A stretch of DNA of 64,000 nt from Cymbidium sinense (GCA_021442155.1 CM038215.1:8270976-8334975); one strand, 5' to 3'; counted from the stretch's first letter, positions 45,001-57,729 are shown. A program made the numbers and translations. Notes: generated by a model from the sequence alone, not told the origin.

Positions 45001-46130
45001 CATAGGATGATTGCTTGAGAAAAGGTACTGCTAATGGTTTCTTCCTAATCCACAAGTGAATATATATTTTGTTTATATCTTTGCATGGATCTTGTTAGTG
45101 TGTGAGGGATTATATTGAAAAAGGGATATGCCAGCCTTGACCTATCTCAAATTTACTGGACCAAGGGAGAATCTATACATCCATAAGATGAATTCTCTAA
45201 CCACAGGGGTGGTTATTAGAAAAGGGAAACTGTCTAATCTGATAGTAACCCAGCTAGTGTCTAAATGGGGTCACAGAAGGCGTGATCCAAATATAGTGCC
45301 CACAGGGGAGGTACTGCTAGGGGCTTTATTCTAAGCCATGGAAAAGAAAGCTTGTATGTGTAAGATGGACAACTCAAAGAGAAAGTGTAGTAGACTTACA
45401 TCTACCATGAGTGGTGTATTCTAAGGTGTGAGAACTAACCAACCAAAGGTGTATTCATCAGCATGAGTGGTGTATCCATCAGTATAGTGAGAACCAACCA
45501 ACCTAAGCTGCCCATTGGTGTGCAATGATCAATCTAAAAAGAAAGCGTGTAGGCTTATAACTTTACAAGTGGAACTGAACATCGGGATAGCCTACCATCA
45601 ATGGGATAGATGCTAGCTGACCTAGAGCGACTACTAAGCAGGGAGCCCCGAGGAAGGACTAGACCCATACTTGAAGTAGTCAGGAGGGAAGGAGCCACTA
45701 GGGGACCTATACTAAACCTTAAATATACTCGACCCAATTAGTGCATGAAGGCTAATCCAAAAAGAAAGTGTAGCAGACTCACATCCTCTTAAATAAAGTT
45801 GACATGAGGTAGCTTACCAGCCATGCAGTAAGGCCTACTAAACTAATAAGGCATTTGTTAGTGTGTAGTGGCCAAGTAAAGAAGGAAAGTGTAGCAAACT
45901 TACATCCTCCAAAGCAAGAAGACCACTAGGGTGACACACTAGTAGGGTAACTAGTCAGCTCAACCTAGAGCAGCTATTGAGTGAGTGTCGCTAGGGGCAT
46001 TATCTTAACTCAGAGTAGCCCAAGACAAACGATATGTGTTTATCTTATTTTTTGTGTGTAGTTTATATTTGTGTTGTGTCGATGAAGGTTAGAATGTCAC
46101 TCAGGTTCCTTACACCTACCCTAAACACAT
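42048..46130 (-). other. Tat copy A, 3' non-coding region with several internal repeats
   Basis: Four zones. (1) 42048-42180: possible LTR end. (2) 42180-43690: very AT-rich, built from degenerate modules of about 340 bases, each with a GATGATGGAATTTGGCCAAA-like core at about 42350, 42593, 42940, 43278 and 43617. (3) 43690-44270: recurring CCACTAGGGA. (4) 44270-46000: modules of about 400 bases starting near TGGACC.TGTC.GTGTG at 44273, 44685 and 45085, plus a recurrent GTAGCAGACTTACATCC-like string. No protein domain is visible. Tandem repeats between pol and the 3' LTR are known in Ogre/Tat elements. Confidence 0.7.
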
Positions 46131-46239
46131 CGTGGCATATTCACAGACAAGAATACTTTCAACATAGAAGAGATTGAATTCAAAATGAAATTTTCATTGA
46201 TGATAATTATTTTAAAACATGATTTATAATATTTATTTA

Positions 46240-47400
46240 AGTAAAGCCCATTGATTAGAAGCATTGGGTGCTATCCCTTATGCTTAATAAGCTAATAAGA
46301 TCCTCTTTGATAGGCCTTTTCTATGGTAAAAGGGCCTTCCCAAGTGGGTTCAAACATACCTCCCATCTTACGATGGACAACAATCAGTCTCTTTAGATCT
46401 AAAATAAGCTCTCCTACTTAAAAAGCTTTAGTATGGACCAACTTGTTGTGAGCTTGAATCATTTTATCTTTATACAGCTCGAGGTTTTAGCATACCCGCA
46501 TGTGTCTCTCCTCCAAACCTTCATGCACTTCTAACCGCAACTTGTCATTCTAATCTATTATGATCTTACTACCCACAACTATCCTTAGTGGTGGGAGTTG
46601 AACTTCTAATGGCAAAATTGCTTCAGACCCATACACTAAGGAGAAAGGAGTAGATTGAGTTGTAGTTCTATATGTGGTGTGGTAGGCCAACAATGCTTTA
46701 ACTAACTACTCTTACCACTGTCCCTTACTATTGCCGAGTGTCTTCTTCAGTATTTGAATGAGAGTTTTATTGAAGGCTTCTACTAAGCCATTTACCCTCA
46801 AGTAGTTGATGTTATAATATCTCCAATATATTCTGTGTCTCCAGGAAAAGTTATTGATCTCGGTGCTCTTGAATGCAGTACCATTATCAGATATAATTCG
46901 TCGAGGCACTCCAAACTTATATACGATATCATTCTTAAAAAACTAGAGCACATGCTGAGTTATGACCTCTCTAAGTTGAATCGCCTTTGCCCATTTGAAA
47001 AATTAGTCAGTAGCAGCTAAGATGAACTGATGACCCTTAGAAGAAAGAGGATCAATCAGACCCACTATGTCGGTACCCCAACACTTGAATGGCCATGAGG
47101 CCAGTGTAGGATGTAGAATGTTGGGTGGTTGGTGTAGGACCACACCGTGTATTTAACATTGGTGGCATTGCGCAGCCGTATCCATGCAATCTTTTATCAT
47201 CGATGACCAGTGGTATCCTAGTTTCTTAATCTTGGCTTTCATCATCGGACCAAATTGGTTGTCTCTACATAATCTTGAGTGTACCTCAATAACAATCTTA
47301 CGAGCTTCATTCTTGTTTAAACAATAAAACCACATATGATCAAAAGTCCATCGGCACAAGGCACCATCCACAAGAGCATAAGAAAGTGCTCTCTACTTAA
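46240..47400 (-). pseudogene. Tat integrase (copy A)
   Basis: Pieces in order on the minus strand: zinc-binding N-terminus (47153-47371: KIKKLGYHWSSMIKDCMDTA, then QCHQC), catalytic core (GTDIVGLIDP.SSKGHQFIL at about 47080-47020, and PRRIISDNGTAFKSTEIN, then VNGLVEAFNKTLIQILKKTL in 46712-46909), and a C-terminal part (46240-46500). The core Asp (TD, SDNG) and the Glu (EAFNKTL) are visible. Stops and frameshifts break the protein at least three times. Integrases of this class join the element DNA into the genome. Confidence 0.87.
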
Positions 47401-47410
47401 TCTGATGGGC

Positions 47411-47960
47411 TTATGACTTGTCTTGAGGTAGTTTGCCTTTATTTAGGTAATCCATGAATAGTTGCCTCCAATCTAACTCCTCATCCTTCTTTGCAATGGC
47501 AACCTCCCCTTTAAGAGAATACTTTTTATTGAGTTCAGTATCAATAATGAAAAAGACTTGTCTATTTTGGACCTTTATTGATATGGACTCATCCTCCGGA
47601 CATGCCAACTCCTTGGCAAGCTTGGCTAAAGCATATGCTACGGTGTTCTATCGTGGAATCTTATAAATGGTAGCCTCTTGGATTTGGGCCAACAACTCCA
47701 TGGTGTACTTATGGTAGTGATGGAGCTTGGGCTTTATAACCTTATAAGACCTAGTGATTTGGTTAATAACTTTCTGAGAATCCCTAAAGATGTTGATGTT
47801 CTGAATGCTTAGAGTAACAGAGAACTCCAGAATGTCAATCAGAGCTTCATATTCAGCTTTGTTGCTAGTACAAGGATTGGATAGATGATATGATAATCTC
47901 ATCACATCACGGTCTAGAGTTAAGAGAACTATTCCTACCCCTACCTTACCGTGAATAATA
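47411..47960 (-). pseudogene. Tat archaeal-type RNase H (copy A)
   Basis: The frame 47648-47905 reads LSNPCTSNKAEYEALIDILE, then INIFRDSQKVINQITRSYKV and KPKLHHYHKYTMELL. This is the second RNase H of Tat elements, with the Glu of AEYEAL and the Asp of DSQ.VINQ. It continues in another frame (47411-47608: CPEDESISIKVQNRQV, then DWRQLFMDYLNKGKLPQDKS), the usual linker to the integrase. Its presence is the main reason for assigning the element to the Tat lineage. Confidence 0.87.
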
Positions 47961-48269
47961 GATTATGGTTCTTCTCCTCTTTGAGAGGAAGCCGCACCAT
48001 CAAGGTACATCTCCCAGTAGTGAATGCTAGTATCCCCTAAGTTCATGATTTGTTCATCAGGAAGATCATCACTAAGTGGAGAGTCAGCAGGAAATGGGTG
48101 TGCTGTTAAGAAATCTGCTAGGGCTTGTCCTTTCACTGCACGGAGGGATAAGAAGGTAATGTCAAACTATGAGAGGATCATGAACCATCATGCCAATCAT
48201 CTGGATAGCGTCGATCATGTCATGAGATACTGTAGTGGATTTATCATAGAGATTAAGTTCACCTTATGA

Positions 48270-48650
48270 GAAAGCATGTAGTGCTATAGCTTTTGGGATA
48301 CAAAGATTAAAGTTAGGCAATGCATCTCAATGGGTGGATAATTAGCCTCAACATGGATTAGATGATGGCTGAGGTAGTAGAGTGCATTTTCCTTTTCTTC
48401 ATCACTGGCTTGGGCCAACAATGCACCAACAGAGTCTTCTGATGTAGTAGTGCAAAGTATGAGCGGCTGGCCCGGGATAGGGGCTACTAGAATCAGCGAC
48501 ATCATCAGGTAATGCTTGATGTCTTTGAAGGCATGCTCATACTTATCATCCCACTTGAACTTGGCATCCTTTTTGATAAGTGCTGAGAATGGATGACATT
48601 TTCTCGATAATTTGGATATAAAGCATCTTAGATATTCCAACCACCCTTAG
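48270..48650 (-). pseudogene. Tat RNase H (copy A)
   Basis: The frame 48284-48640 contains YLRCFISKLSRKCHPFSALI, WDDKYEHAFKDIKHYLMM, then LILCTTTSEDSVGALLAQA and ALYYLSHHLIHVEANYPPIE. It matches the RT/RNase H connection and first RNase H domain of gypsy elements (L.LY...S..A.GA.L.Q; Y.S..L...E..Y...E). The open frame covers the domain core, but it is cut off from the RT by a stop near 48641. Confidence 0.87.
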
Positions 48651-48659
48651 AATGATCTT

Positions 48660-49427
48660 AGTTGAGTTAAACTTTTAGGGGGTGGCATTTCTAATATCGC
48701 CTTGATCTTCTCCAGATCGAATTCGATTCCATGGTGTCAAACAACAAACCCAAGAAATTTTGCTAAAGCTACTCCAAATGGAAACTACAAGGGATTCATT
48801 TTGAGGTTAAATTATCTTAAATGTTTGAAAACTACTCTCAAGTCAAAGAGATGGTCTTACGTTTCTCTACTTTTGAGCACGAAATCATCGACATTGCACT
48901 CGACTTGATGATGAATGAGTTCGTCGAAGATTCGATTCATTGCCTGCTGGTATGTAGCACTGGCATTTTTAAGGTTAAAAGGCATGACCTTATAGTAATA
49001 GATTTCGATCGAGGTTCTAAAAGTAGTGTTTCTTTCATCTTCATGGGCCATGTTTATTTGGTTATATCCAAATGAGCCATCCATGAAAGAGAATACTGCA
49101 TGAGATGAGGCAATGTCCACCATCAGCTCTAGGATTCATAGTGGAAATTCATCTTTTCAACATGCCTTATTTAAATCCAAAAAATCTATGCATTATGAAT
49201 TTAGACATTCTTTTTCTTAACTAGGATGTTGCTGGCTAACCAAATAGGGTATTTTTCTTCTCGAATGAAGCCATCATCGATCAATTTCTTGACTTAATAA
49301 ATGACCTGTTGTTCTATGTCTAATCGCATGAGTCTAAGAGCTTTAATAATAGGGTTAGCAGTAGGCTCTTATGCTAGTTTATGGACCACTATATCAAGAG
49401 CCAATCCATGCATCTCTTCATAACCCT
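48660..49427 (-). pseudogene. Tat reverse transcriptase, N-terminally truncated (copy A)
   Basis: The frame 48857-49123 reads DIASSHAVFSFMDGSFGYNQ, INMAHEDERNTTFRTSIEI, YYYKVMPFNLKNASATYQQA and VECNVDDFVLKSRE. The catalytic box is NVDD in place of YVDD, with both Asp kept. The fingers region (about 49130-49300) is frame-broken. The domain stops at 49427 where CCCTAAA repeats begin; copy B continues for another 11 kb from the equivalent point (about 58905). Confidence 0.88.
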
Positions 49428-51646
49428 AAACCCTAAAATCCTAAACCATAAACCCAAAGCCCTAATCCCTAAACCGTAAAAACCTAAAAATCTTAACATA
49501 AACTAAATAAAACATAAAAATAAAATAAATAAAACTAAACCTAAATAAAATAAAATAAAAACCTAAACTAAAACATAAAACTAAAAATGAAATAAAATAA
49601 ATAAAACTAAACTAAAAATAAATAAATAAATAAAAGCCAAAACTAAACTAAAAAATAAAATAAACCAAGGAATAAATAACCTAAATAAAATAAAAACTAA
49701 AAATAAAAGAAACCTAAAATAAAATAAAATAAAAACTAAATAAAAATTTAAACCTAAAAAAATAAACTGAAAAATAAAACCATAAAATAAATAAAAAATA
49801 AACTGAAACTAAACTAAACTAAACTAACTTAAAATAAAATCAATTTAAACCAAAACCTAAAATAAACCAAACCTGAACCTAAACCTAAACAAAATAAAAT
49901 AAAATAAACTAAAAATAAACCTAAACCTAAACTAGAAAATAAAACCAAAAAATAAACTTAAAATAAAAACTTAAAACCTAAACCAAAAATAAAATAAAAT
50001 AAAAACCTAAACCATAACATAAAAATAAAAAATAAAACCTAAACCTGAAAAATAAAATAATAATAAAAATAAAACTCAACTAAAAGTAAACCTAAACCTA
50101 AAAAATAAACCAAAATTGAAAACCTAAACTAAACTAAATAAAAATAAAAAATAAACCTAAATAAAAAGAAAAAAACAAAATAAACTAAAATAAATAAAAA
50201 TAAATAAATAAACTAACTCTTGGGTTTACTTAATTTAAAAAAAAAACTCTAAACCTAAAACTCCAAACCCTATAAACCTGGCCTACTGTAACCAGGCCCT
50301 ATGCCCTAAACCTGGACCTAAACCCTAAAACCCTACTAACCTGGCTAAACCATAAACCCTGACCCTACCCTAAATCTTAAACCACAAGATCTCACTAACC
50401 TAAACTCTCAAAATCCTACCTAAATCTAAACCTGGGCCTACTCAAAATTACACTTGACCTCAAATCCTAAACCCTAAGCTGACCAAACCCACCTCTCTGA
50501 GCCACTGAGCCCCCCCAAACCACAACCTAAATCCTAAACCCTCATAAATTATAAACCCTAAACCCTAAACCTTAAACCCTAAAAACCTAAAAACTTAAAC
50601 CTAAACTAAATAAAAGCTATAAATAAAAAAAATAAATAAACACAAACCTAAATAAAATAAATAAAATAAAATAAAATAAAAATCTAAACTAAAACCTAAA
50701 CCTAACCTTAAAAATAAAATAAAATAAAAAATAAAAACCTAAACTAAACTAAAAAAATAATATAAACCTAAGAATAAAAGACATAAATAAAAATAAAATT
50801 AACCTAATATAAAATAAAATAAAAACTAAATAAAATCCTAAACATAAAAAATAAACCAAAAAATAAAACCTAAAAAATAAAAAATAAAACCTAAATCCTA
50901 ATCTAAAAAAAACTAAACCTAAAATAAAAATAAAATAAACAAAATAAGATAAACCAATGCTAAAATTAAAATAAACTAAATTAAAATAAATTAAACCTAA
51001 ACCTAAACATAAAATAAATTATACCTTAACCTAAACCTAAGCAAAATAAAATAAAATGAACTAAAAATAAATTGAAACCTAAACTAAAAAAGAAAACCTA
51101 AAATAAAAACTTATAGCCTAAACCTTAAAAAATAAAATAAAAAGCTAACCTAAACCTAAAAATAAATAATAAAACATAAATAAAACAAATAAAATAAAAA
51201 TAAAACTCAACTAAAAAATAATCCTAAACCTAAAAAAATAACTGAAATAAAAAACCTAAACTAAAATAAATAAACATAAAATAAATAAACTAGAGTAAAT
51301 AAAAAAAATTATACCTAAAGAAAAATTAAAAATAAAAAATAAACTAAATAAACCTAAACTTACAGATTTATGAGATTTTTAAAAAAAAATCCAGAACCTT
51401 AAACCCTAAAACAAACCCTAAACCCTAAACCCTAAACCTACAACCCTAAAACTTCAACCCAAAACCCTAAACCCTAAATCCTAAAACCCTAAACTCTAAA
51501 ACCTAAACCCTAAACCCAAAACCATAAACCCTAAACCCTAAGCCCTAAACCCTGTAACCTAAAACCCTAAACCCTAAACCTACCTATCCTAAACCATAAA
51601 CCCTAAACCTAACCACACCCTAAACAACCCTAACCTAAACCCTAAA
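49428..51646 (-). repeat. Composite telomere-like satellite block 7, inverted polarity
   Basis: Short CCCTAAA stretch, A-rich block (49490-50210), inverted punctuation motif (about 50210-50245, TTGGGTTTACTTAATTT then an A-run), scrambled patch (50260-50560, ACCAGGCCC, CTGGACC, CTGAGCC words), A-rich block (50590-51350), second punctuation motif (about 51350-51390), CCCTAAA-polarity block up to Tat copy B. No GR-RBP fragment and no coding content. The module order matches one higher-order unit without its GR-RBP part. Confidence 0.9.
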
Positions 51647-54600
51647 ACTTGAATAAATATGTCATTGGGAGTAGATCTAGAATGACCTAATCCTAACATA
51701 GTTATGGAATGAAGAAAATGTCTTCAAGAGAGTTTCCTTGACTATTAGAGATTTGAATACCTAAACCCTAACCTAAGTCATTTTATAATACCATATATTA
51801 TAGTATAATGTAGCATCATATATTTGAGCATGTAGTGATGTGTTTTTGGATATTATAAGATGTTTTGAAATGTTTTAGTATATTATGGTATTGTGCCCTA
51901 TAGTCTATATTAATATAAATCATAAAAATATTGATTTAACAAATCAGATGATGAAATTTATTAAATTTGAAGTGTGAATTAGGTTATAGTACCAAAGGTG
52001 TGCTACGACACTTGTAGTTTAAAAAGTTAGATTTTATGTTCAAAATAAATATTTTATGTTGTAGCATAGTATAACATCACATATCATAATATATCATAAT
52101 ATATTATTCTATGCATTTTAAATTCTTTTAGTATTTTACAATTATGCAATCAAGCCTACACTAGCATTATTTATAAAAATGTTGATTTAGACTTAAAAAT
52201 GGTGGAATTTGGCCAAATTCATAATAATAAAAATGGCATCATAATGTATTATTTCAATTTAAAATATGTAAGTGATATAATTAAAATATATAATTGTTTA
52301 TTGGTTAGACAAATTTTATGATTTTTTTAATCTTAAGCAATCCCTTCTCATGTGATATGCAATTTAATTTAATATAATATAATATGTTATAGTGTGTTAT
52401 AATATAGGATGTCATAACATAGTGTAGCATCATGCATTATAACATACTATTGTGTATTATTACTTATTGTTTAGCATAGTTTAGTTAGTTATAGTATGAT
52501 GCAGTAGAGTTTGTACTTGTATAATTCATAAAAATACTAATTTATTAGCTGAGATGATGGGATTTCGCCAAATTTAAGGTAGGCCTCAGAGAACATCATT
52601 AGGGGTGTGCTATAGTGTGTCATTTAATCAAAAGAATGGAATTTTGAATCCAAAATAGATGTTCATTTTTCAACAAAATTTTATAAATTTTTTGCTTAAA
52701 GTGATTTATTTTAAGGTGTAATGTAAGATAATATATTCTATGAAATTATATTTAAATATAATGTACATAACAATATAACTTCACATATATGACGTGGTGG
52801 TGTGTTACTAAATGTTATTGTACATTTTAGTATGTTTTACTTTTGTTATAATATTTTCGGTCAAAACTCACAAAAATATTAATTTGAAGGTTGAGATGGA
52901 AGAATTTGGCAAAATTCATGGCACACACCAAGAAGCAACACCAAAATTATGCTATTTTGTACCATTTCTAATAAAAGATAATAATTTTACATCCAAAATG
53001 AACATTATTTATATTTTGAAAAAATTTCATTATTTGTTCCATTTAAGTTATTCTAAGGAGTTGTAATGGTAGACAATATATTATGTTATAGAAAATTATT
53101 ATATAACATCATATATTATAATATAATATAGTGTGTTAATTCACACTATATAATTTTTAGCATGATATTGTGTAGTTAGTTTGAGCTAGCACCATCATAA
53201 ATCAAAAAATGTTTATTACAATGTTAAGATGATGTAATTTGAATGAATACATTGTTAGGCTTTTGGTTGAAGTATTAAAGGTGTGCATAAGAAATAAGAT
53301 TTGATGAGAAGTCCATGTCAAGGACATGGAGGGAGATCCACTAGGGGATCACACATGCATTGGACATGACATGTGAGGGGTCTATATCGAGTGCATAGAA
53401 GAAGAAAATCTATTATGGATAAGGTTTGAATTTGATTTGATTATATGATTTGTGCAAAAAAGTTTCATTGTGGATAAGAATCTATAATCCACTGGGGATT
53501 TAGATTAAATCAATTTAATTTGTTTTATTTTAATTGATGTGGAGACATATCTGCTAGAGATACGGGCTCGAGTCTGCTGGGGATCGGGTATATGAACCTT
53601 CCACTAGGGAAACAAGTTTAGGCTATCCTAGAATTAAGATTTCAGGTTGATTTCATAGATTTGTTTGGGGATGTTTTCATTGGGAATAAGAGTTTGGTTG
53701 GATTTCTTTGATTTAGACTCTACTGGGAGAGTTAGTTTAATTTAGCTCCATTGGAGAGGTTGATTTTGAATTTGGTTTTTTTGCTTGACTTATTTTTATA
53801 TGATTTGGGGCTCCACTAGGGAGAAGGGTGTGATTTAACTGCACTGGAAAAACTCAGATTGGGTTTAATTTAATCTGATTTAATGTATGGATCCTGTCAG
53901 TGTGGGTTAGACCCACTGAGAAGGGACTATATCAGCTTAGACCTCTCAGGTTTACAAATCCAAAGGGATAGCCTACTAACTATAGAGTAGAGCTAGCCAA
54001 CCTAAGTGGTTGCCTTTCAGTGTGCAACGGCTATGCTAGAAAGAAGGCATAGTAGACTTACATTTTCCAAAGCAAGGAACAACTGCTGTGGTGACCTATT
54101 GGATGCACAACAAATCGGGCGACTACAACTAGTGAATTAGGGACTTATGTCAACTCAAAAGTAGTCAGGATTAATTTTATCTTACTTTCATGTGATTTGA
54201 TATGGTTTGTTTGGTTTGGTTTGATTTTAAATTGAGGGCATATCCACTGGGGATGTAAGCTCGATTAAATTTGATAGATTTAATTTATGGACTATGTCAA
54301 TGTACGATGGACCCACTTAGAAGGGGCTATATTAAACTTATTATATCTTAGATTTATGAATCTAAAGGGATAGTCTACTAGTCGTGGGGTAGAGCTAGCC
54401 AACCTAAGGGGTTGCCTTTCGGTGTACAATCACTGTTCTAAGAAGAAGGCATAGCCGACTTACATCTTCTAAAGGAAGGAATAATCGCTGGGCTGGCTTG
54501 TTGGTAGCACAACAAGTCAAACCCAACTTAGGGGTGACTACTGAGTGAATGCCATTTGGGACTTATATCAACTAAAGAGTAGTCAAGCAATTCCTATAGG

Positions 54601-55740
54601 GAGTTTTGCTAACACTGCCCTAAAGATAGGATGTCTGCTTGGGAAAAGGTACCGTTAAGGGTGACCTCCTAATCCACAAGTGAATATATTTTGTTTATAT
54701 GTTTGCGTGGACTCTATTGGTGTGCGAGGGACCACACTGAGAAGAGGCTGTGTTGGCCTTGATCGATCTCAAATTTTCTGGACCAAGGGAGAACTACACA
54801 TCCATAGAACAGATTCTCTAACCACAGGGGTGGTTAGTGGGAAAGGGGAACTGTCCACTTTGATAGTAACCCAGGTAGTGTCTAAATGGTGTTGCGAAGG
54901 ATGTGATCAGAATATAGTGCCCATGGGGAGGTGCTGCTAAGGGCGTTATCCGGAGGCCTTGAAAAGAAATCTTATAGGTGTATGACGGCCAACTCAAAAA
55001 GAAAGTATAGAAGACTTGCATATGCCATGAGTGGTGTATCCTAAGGTGTGAGAACAAACAACCTAAGGTGTATCTAGCATGAGTAGTGTATCCGTTAGCA
55101 TGAGTAGTGTATCCGTTAGCATGTGTAGTGTATCCGTTAGCATAGTTAGAACCAACAAACCTAAGGTGTCTATCAGTGTGCAATGATCAATCACGAAAGA
55201 AAGCATGTAGGCTTCCAACTTTCCAAGTGGGCGATCATCCGGTCATTATCACGAGCAGATGCTATCTCTAGAGGGACTACTAGCGGGGCCCAGGAAGAAT
55301 TGGACCCAGACTTGAAGCAGTCAAGAGAGAAGGAGCTGCTATGGCACTTATCCTAAACCTCAAATATACTCAACCCAGTCAGTTCATGAAGGCTAATCTA
55401 AGAAGAAAGCGTAGCAGACTCACATCCTTTTCAATGAAGCCAACATGAGGGTAGCGGCCTGTAAGGCCTACCAAACTAACAAGGTGCTCATAAGTGTGCA
55501 GTGGCCAAGTGAGGAAGGAAAGTATAGCAGACTTACATCCTTCAAAGCAAGAAGACCACTAGGGTGATAGACTAGCAGGGTAGCACGTGAGCCGACCTAG
55601 AGCAGCTACTGAGTGAGTGTTGTTGGGGGCTTTATCATAACTTGGAGTAGCCAGATATAAAAGATATGTATTTATTTTATATATTTATGTGTAGTTTGTG
55701 TTTGTGTTGATGAAGGATAGGTTGCCTCTCGGGTTCCTTA
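51647..55740 (-). other. Tat copy B, 3' non-coding region with several internal repeats
   Basis: Collinear with 42048-46130 and with the same zones. It contains the AT-rich 340-base modules (51780-53280), the CCACTAGGGA-like zone (53330-53850), and the 400-base modules at about 53886, 54293 and 54707. The AGACTTACATC-like string recurs at about 54052, 54450, 55010, 55208, 55415 and 55530. A 21-base minisatellite unique to this copy lies at 55078-55145. Confidence 0.7.
55078..55145. repeat. 21-base minisatellite, about three units
   Basis: Three near-identical units of 21 bases (core AGTGTATCCGTTAGCATG). Read on the minus strand it gives the peptide repeat NGYTTHA, but no protein is expected here. 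The matching place in copy A (about 45455-45490) has only two diverged units, so the expansion came after the copies separated. Confidence 0.85.
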
Positions 55741-55789
55741 CACCTACCCTAAACACATCGTAGAGGATTCACAAATAATAATACATTCA

Positions 55790-56920
55790 ACTTGGAAGAG
55801 ATTGAATTTGAAATGGAATTTTCATTAATGATAATTATTTTCAAACATGATTTATAATATTTCTTTAAGTAGAGCCCATTGATTGGAAGCATTGGGTGCT
55901 CTCTTTTATGATTAATAAGTTGATAAGATACTCTTAGATAGGCCTTCTCTATGGCAAAGGCCCCTTCCCAAGTGGGTTTAAACTTGCGTCCCATCTTATG
56001 ATGACCAGCAAATGATCTCCTTAAAACTAAAATAAGCTTTCTTACTTGAAAAGCTTTAGGATGGACCAACTTATTATGAGCTTGAATCATTTTAGCTTTA
56101 TACAACTCAAGGTTTGGCATGCCCACAGGCATCTCTCCTCCAAATCTTTAAGCTCTCCTAACTTCAACTCGACATTCTACTCTGTTGTGATCTTGCTACC
56201 CACAACTATTCTTATAGATAGGAGTTGAACTTCTAATGGTAACGGCTTCAGACCCATACACTAAGGAGAAAGGAGTAGATTGAATTGGAGTTCTATATGT
56301 TGTGCAGTAGGCCCACAAAGCTTAAACTAACTATTCATGCCACTATCGCTTGTTGTTGTCCAGTGTCTTCTTCAGTATTTGGATGAGAGTTTTATTGAAG
56401 GCTTCTAATAAGCCATTTTTCCTCAAGTAGTTGATGGTAGTATATCTCCAATCTATGCTATGTCACTAGGAAAAGTTGTTGATCTCAGTGATCTTGAATG
56501 CAATACCATTATCAAATATAATTCATCGAGGCACTCTGAACCTATATATGATAGGGGTTTTAAAAAATTGGAGCACATGCTGAGCCATGACCTCTCTGAG
56601 TGGAATCGCCTTCACCCATTTGGAAAAGTAGTCAGTAGTAGCAAAGATGAAGTGATGACCCTTGGAAGAATGAGGATCAATTGGACCCATTATGTCAGTA
56701 CCCCAACACTTGAATGGCAATCAAGCCAATGTAAGATGTAGAATGTTGGGTGGTTGGTGTAAGACCACACCATGTATTTGATATTGGTGGAATCGCCAAG
56801 CCATATCCATGTAATCTTTGATCATCGATGTCCAGTAGTATCCTATTCTCTTGATCTTGGCTTTCATCTTTTGACTAGATTTATTGGCTCCACATAATCC
56901 TGTGTGTACCTTAGTCATGA
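55790..56920 (-). pseudogene. Tat integrase (copy B)
   Basis: Zinc-binding part in 56721-56918 (KVHTGLCGANKSSQKMKAKI, then IGYYWTSMIKDYMD; the final Cys residues are lost). Catalytic core start in 56523-56720 (CWGTDIMGPIDPHSSKGHHF, then FATTDYFSKWVKAIPLREVM). C-terminal part in 55749-56132 (LVLRRSFAGHHKMGRKFKPT, then WEGAFAIEKAYLRVSYQL and NGLYLKKYY), typical of the gypsy integrase tail with its GPY/F-like WEG.F block. The second half of the core (56330-56520) is frame-shifted. Confidence 0.87.
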
Positions 56921-56972
56921 TCTTACGAGCTTCATGCTTGTCTAAACAACATAATCACATATGATCAAAAGA

Positions 56973-57480
56973 CTACTGGTACAAGACACCATCCACAAGA
57001 GAGTACTTTTTGATGAGTTCAATATTAATAAGAGATAAGACATGTCTATTTTGGACCTTTATTGATATGGACTCATCTTCTGGACTTGCCAACTCTTTAG
57101 CAAGCTTGGCTAAAGCATACACTATGGTGTTCTCTCCTTGAGGAATCTTATAAATGATAACCTCTAGGATTTGGGCCAACAAGTCCATAGGGTACTTATG
57201 GTAGTGATGGAGCTTGGGCTTTAATAACCTTATAGGACCCAACAAATTGGATAATAACTAGCTAAGAATCCCTAAAGATGTTGATGTTCTGGATGCTTAA
57301 AGTAATAACTAACTCCAAACTAGCAATAAAAGCTGCATATTTGGCTTCGTTGTTGGTGTAAGGATTAGATAGAAGATATGAGAATCTCATCACATCTCAG
57401 GCCAGAGTTAAGAGAACTATTCCTACCCCTACCTTTCCTAGAATAGTAGATTATAGTTCTTCTCCTCTTTGAGAGGAAGT
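56973..57480 (-). pseudogene. Tat archaeal-type RNase H (copy B)
   Basis: The frame 56973-57245 holds the C-terminal part (LLKPKLHHYHKYPMDLLAQI, then YKIPQGENTIVYALAKLAKE and LASPEDESISIKVQN). The AEYEA-like part lies just to the right in other frames (about 57300-57370, with AKYAAFIASLE-like residues). Compared with copy A, a deletion after ELIKKYSL (about 57000) has removed the DWR.....YL linker. Not functional. Confidence 0.82.
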
Positions 57481-57729
57481 CGCACCATCAAAGTACATCT
57501 CCCAGTGATGAATGCTAGTATCCCCTAAGTTCATGATTTATTCATCGGGGAGATCATCACTAAGCGAAGAGTCTGTAGGAAGTGAGTGTGCTGCTAAGAA
57601 ATCTGCTAGCACTTATCCTTTCACCGCATAGAGGGGTATGAAGGTAATGTCAAACTGTGAGAGGATCATGGACCGTTGTGCCAACCATCTGGATAGCATC
57701 AGCTATGTCATGAGATAATGTATTAGATT

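Larger units (their letters stand above)
42048..49427 (-). mobile_element. Ty3/gypsy retrotransposon, Tat lineage, copy A (truncated)
   Basis: A minus-strand element. From right to left: reverse transcriptase (broken at 49427 by satellite), RNase H, archaeal-type RNase H, integrase, then about 4 kb of non-coding 3' sequence ending at 42048, where the + strand begins TGAATAAAG. LTRs start with TG, so this could be the outer end of the 3' LTR. The dual RNase H places it in the Tat branch (Tat/Ogre/Retand type). It is collinear with copy B (offset about 9.6 kb) at perhaps 85-90% identity. Protease and gag are absent. All domains carry stops and frameshifts. Confidence 0.85.
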
